Source: Baffinella frigidus (taxonomy: Eukaryota > Cryptophyceae > Cryptomonadales > Baffinellaceae). Taken from it: a stretch of DNA of 12,194 nt. Each line of letters opens with the position of its first letter. Position 1 is the first letter of the stretch. Positions 11,918 through 12,194 of the stretch are shown here, piece after piece. The stretch covers positions 1,085,305 through 1,097,498 of the forward strand of contig MU646353.1 of NCBI GenBank assembly GCA_026770585.1, given 5' to 3'. The notes below the pieces were generated by a model, which saw nothing but the letters and a program-made list of their open reading frames with translations, did no database searches and was not told where the DNA came from. The position numbers were made by a program, and so were the translations under genes.

Positions 11918-12005
11918 GAAGTTGGTCTTCTGGAGCCACCGTACGAACTCGAGCGCCATGTGCGGATGCACCGACCTGCCGACGTTGCGCCCCACGCGTC
12001 AGTCT
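11918..12005 (-). pseudogene. Gene Y exon, truncated duplicate next to telomere-like DNA
   Basis: The minus strand reads VGRNVGRSVHPHM then ALEFVRWLQKTNF and departs from the family at LRSDT: the YFDTFPR part and donor are lost. The upstream homology with the 11639 copy begins at GACTGACGCGTGGGG, directly where the telomere-like repeat ends. Third-position changes (CTC/CTG, TTC/TTT) are silent, so it diverged under protein constraint or recently. Confidence 0.75.
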
Positions 12006-12009
12006 TTCG

Positions 12010-12194
12010 GGTTTGAAGTTTGGGGTTTGGGGTTTGGGGTTTGGGGTTTGGGGTTTGGTGATTGGGGTTTGGGGTTTGGGGTTTGAGGTTTGGGTTTAAG
12101 GGTTTAAGGGTTTGGGGTTTGGGGGTTGGGGTTTAGGGTTTAGGGTTTAGGGTTTGGGATTTGAAGTTTAGGGTTTAGGGTTTAGGGTTTAGGG
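12010..12194 (+). repeat. Telomere-like repeat tract, TTTGGGG grading to TTTAGGG
   Basis: About 26 heptamers. The inner part is mostly TTTGGGG with TTTGAGG, TTTAAGGG and TTGGGGG variants; the outer part becomes regular TTTAGGG and reaches the window edge. The G-rich strand runs 5' to 3' towards the right, the orientation of a right-hand chromosome end. It could equally be an interstitial tract. Confidence 0.92.

Noticed and set aside
11712-12099. Plus-strand ORFs ending in GVWGLGF repeats
   Set aside because: Translation of the telomere-like tract and antisense of the gene Y exon copies.

Overview
This looks like nuclear DNA of a photosynthetic protist or alga. Exons are short and GC-rich, carry good GT-AG sites, and sit in long introns and spacers packed with hairpin-forming elements. 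The repeats are built on the TTTAGGG telomere heptamer used by plants, green algae, haptophytes, cryptophytes and dinoflagellates. No bacterial operon, rRNA, tRNA or CRISPR array was seen. I cannot name the species.

I see parts of three spliced genes. Gene X is on the minus strand (supported exons at 2894-2815 and 176-90, a weaker one near 1064-987); its function is not recognised. The LRR gene is on the plus strand (start 3513, stop 9235-9237) and encodes a ribonuclease-inhibitor-type leucine-rich repeat protein, roughly one repeat per exon. Genes X and LRR diverge from a spacer of about 620 bp. Gene Y is on the minus strand (exons at 11729-11639, 10871-10824 and 10163-10059, ending in TAA). 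It is convergent with the LRR gene. Its peptides faintly resemble TIM-barrel sugar isomerases, but this is not established. Phases agree across the best-supported junctions, although some junctions in X and in the middle of the LRR gene are unresolved.

Most of the window is non-autonomous inverted-repeat (MITE-like) DNA. Family A (about 120 bp, ends TACAGGGGTACCTCGCTC) has nine full or partial copies. Family B (about 105 bp, ends TATCCCTTAAGTG) has eight. Family E (about 190-210 bp, ends CCACTCGAG) has three. Single-copy hairpins lie at 2404, 4866, 5970, 6365, 6537, 7367, 7586 and 9341. Families A and B and the 7367 hairpin have unrelated ends but share CCTAGGACC and CCTACNGTAGG-like core words.

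A second theme is exon duplication. The penultimate LRR exon is present three times, an LRR exon start and its upstream intron are present twice, and an LRR-exon-like segment recurs from 6865 to 8164. A gene Y exon is present three times next to the telomere-like repeat that ends the window. Elements often sit at the edges of these copies. The picture is a subtelomere-like region in which hairpin elements and exon duplication are remodelling the genes.
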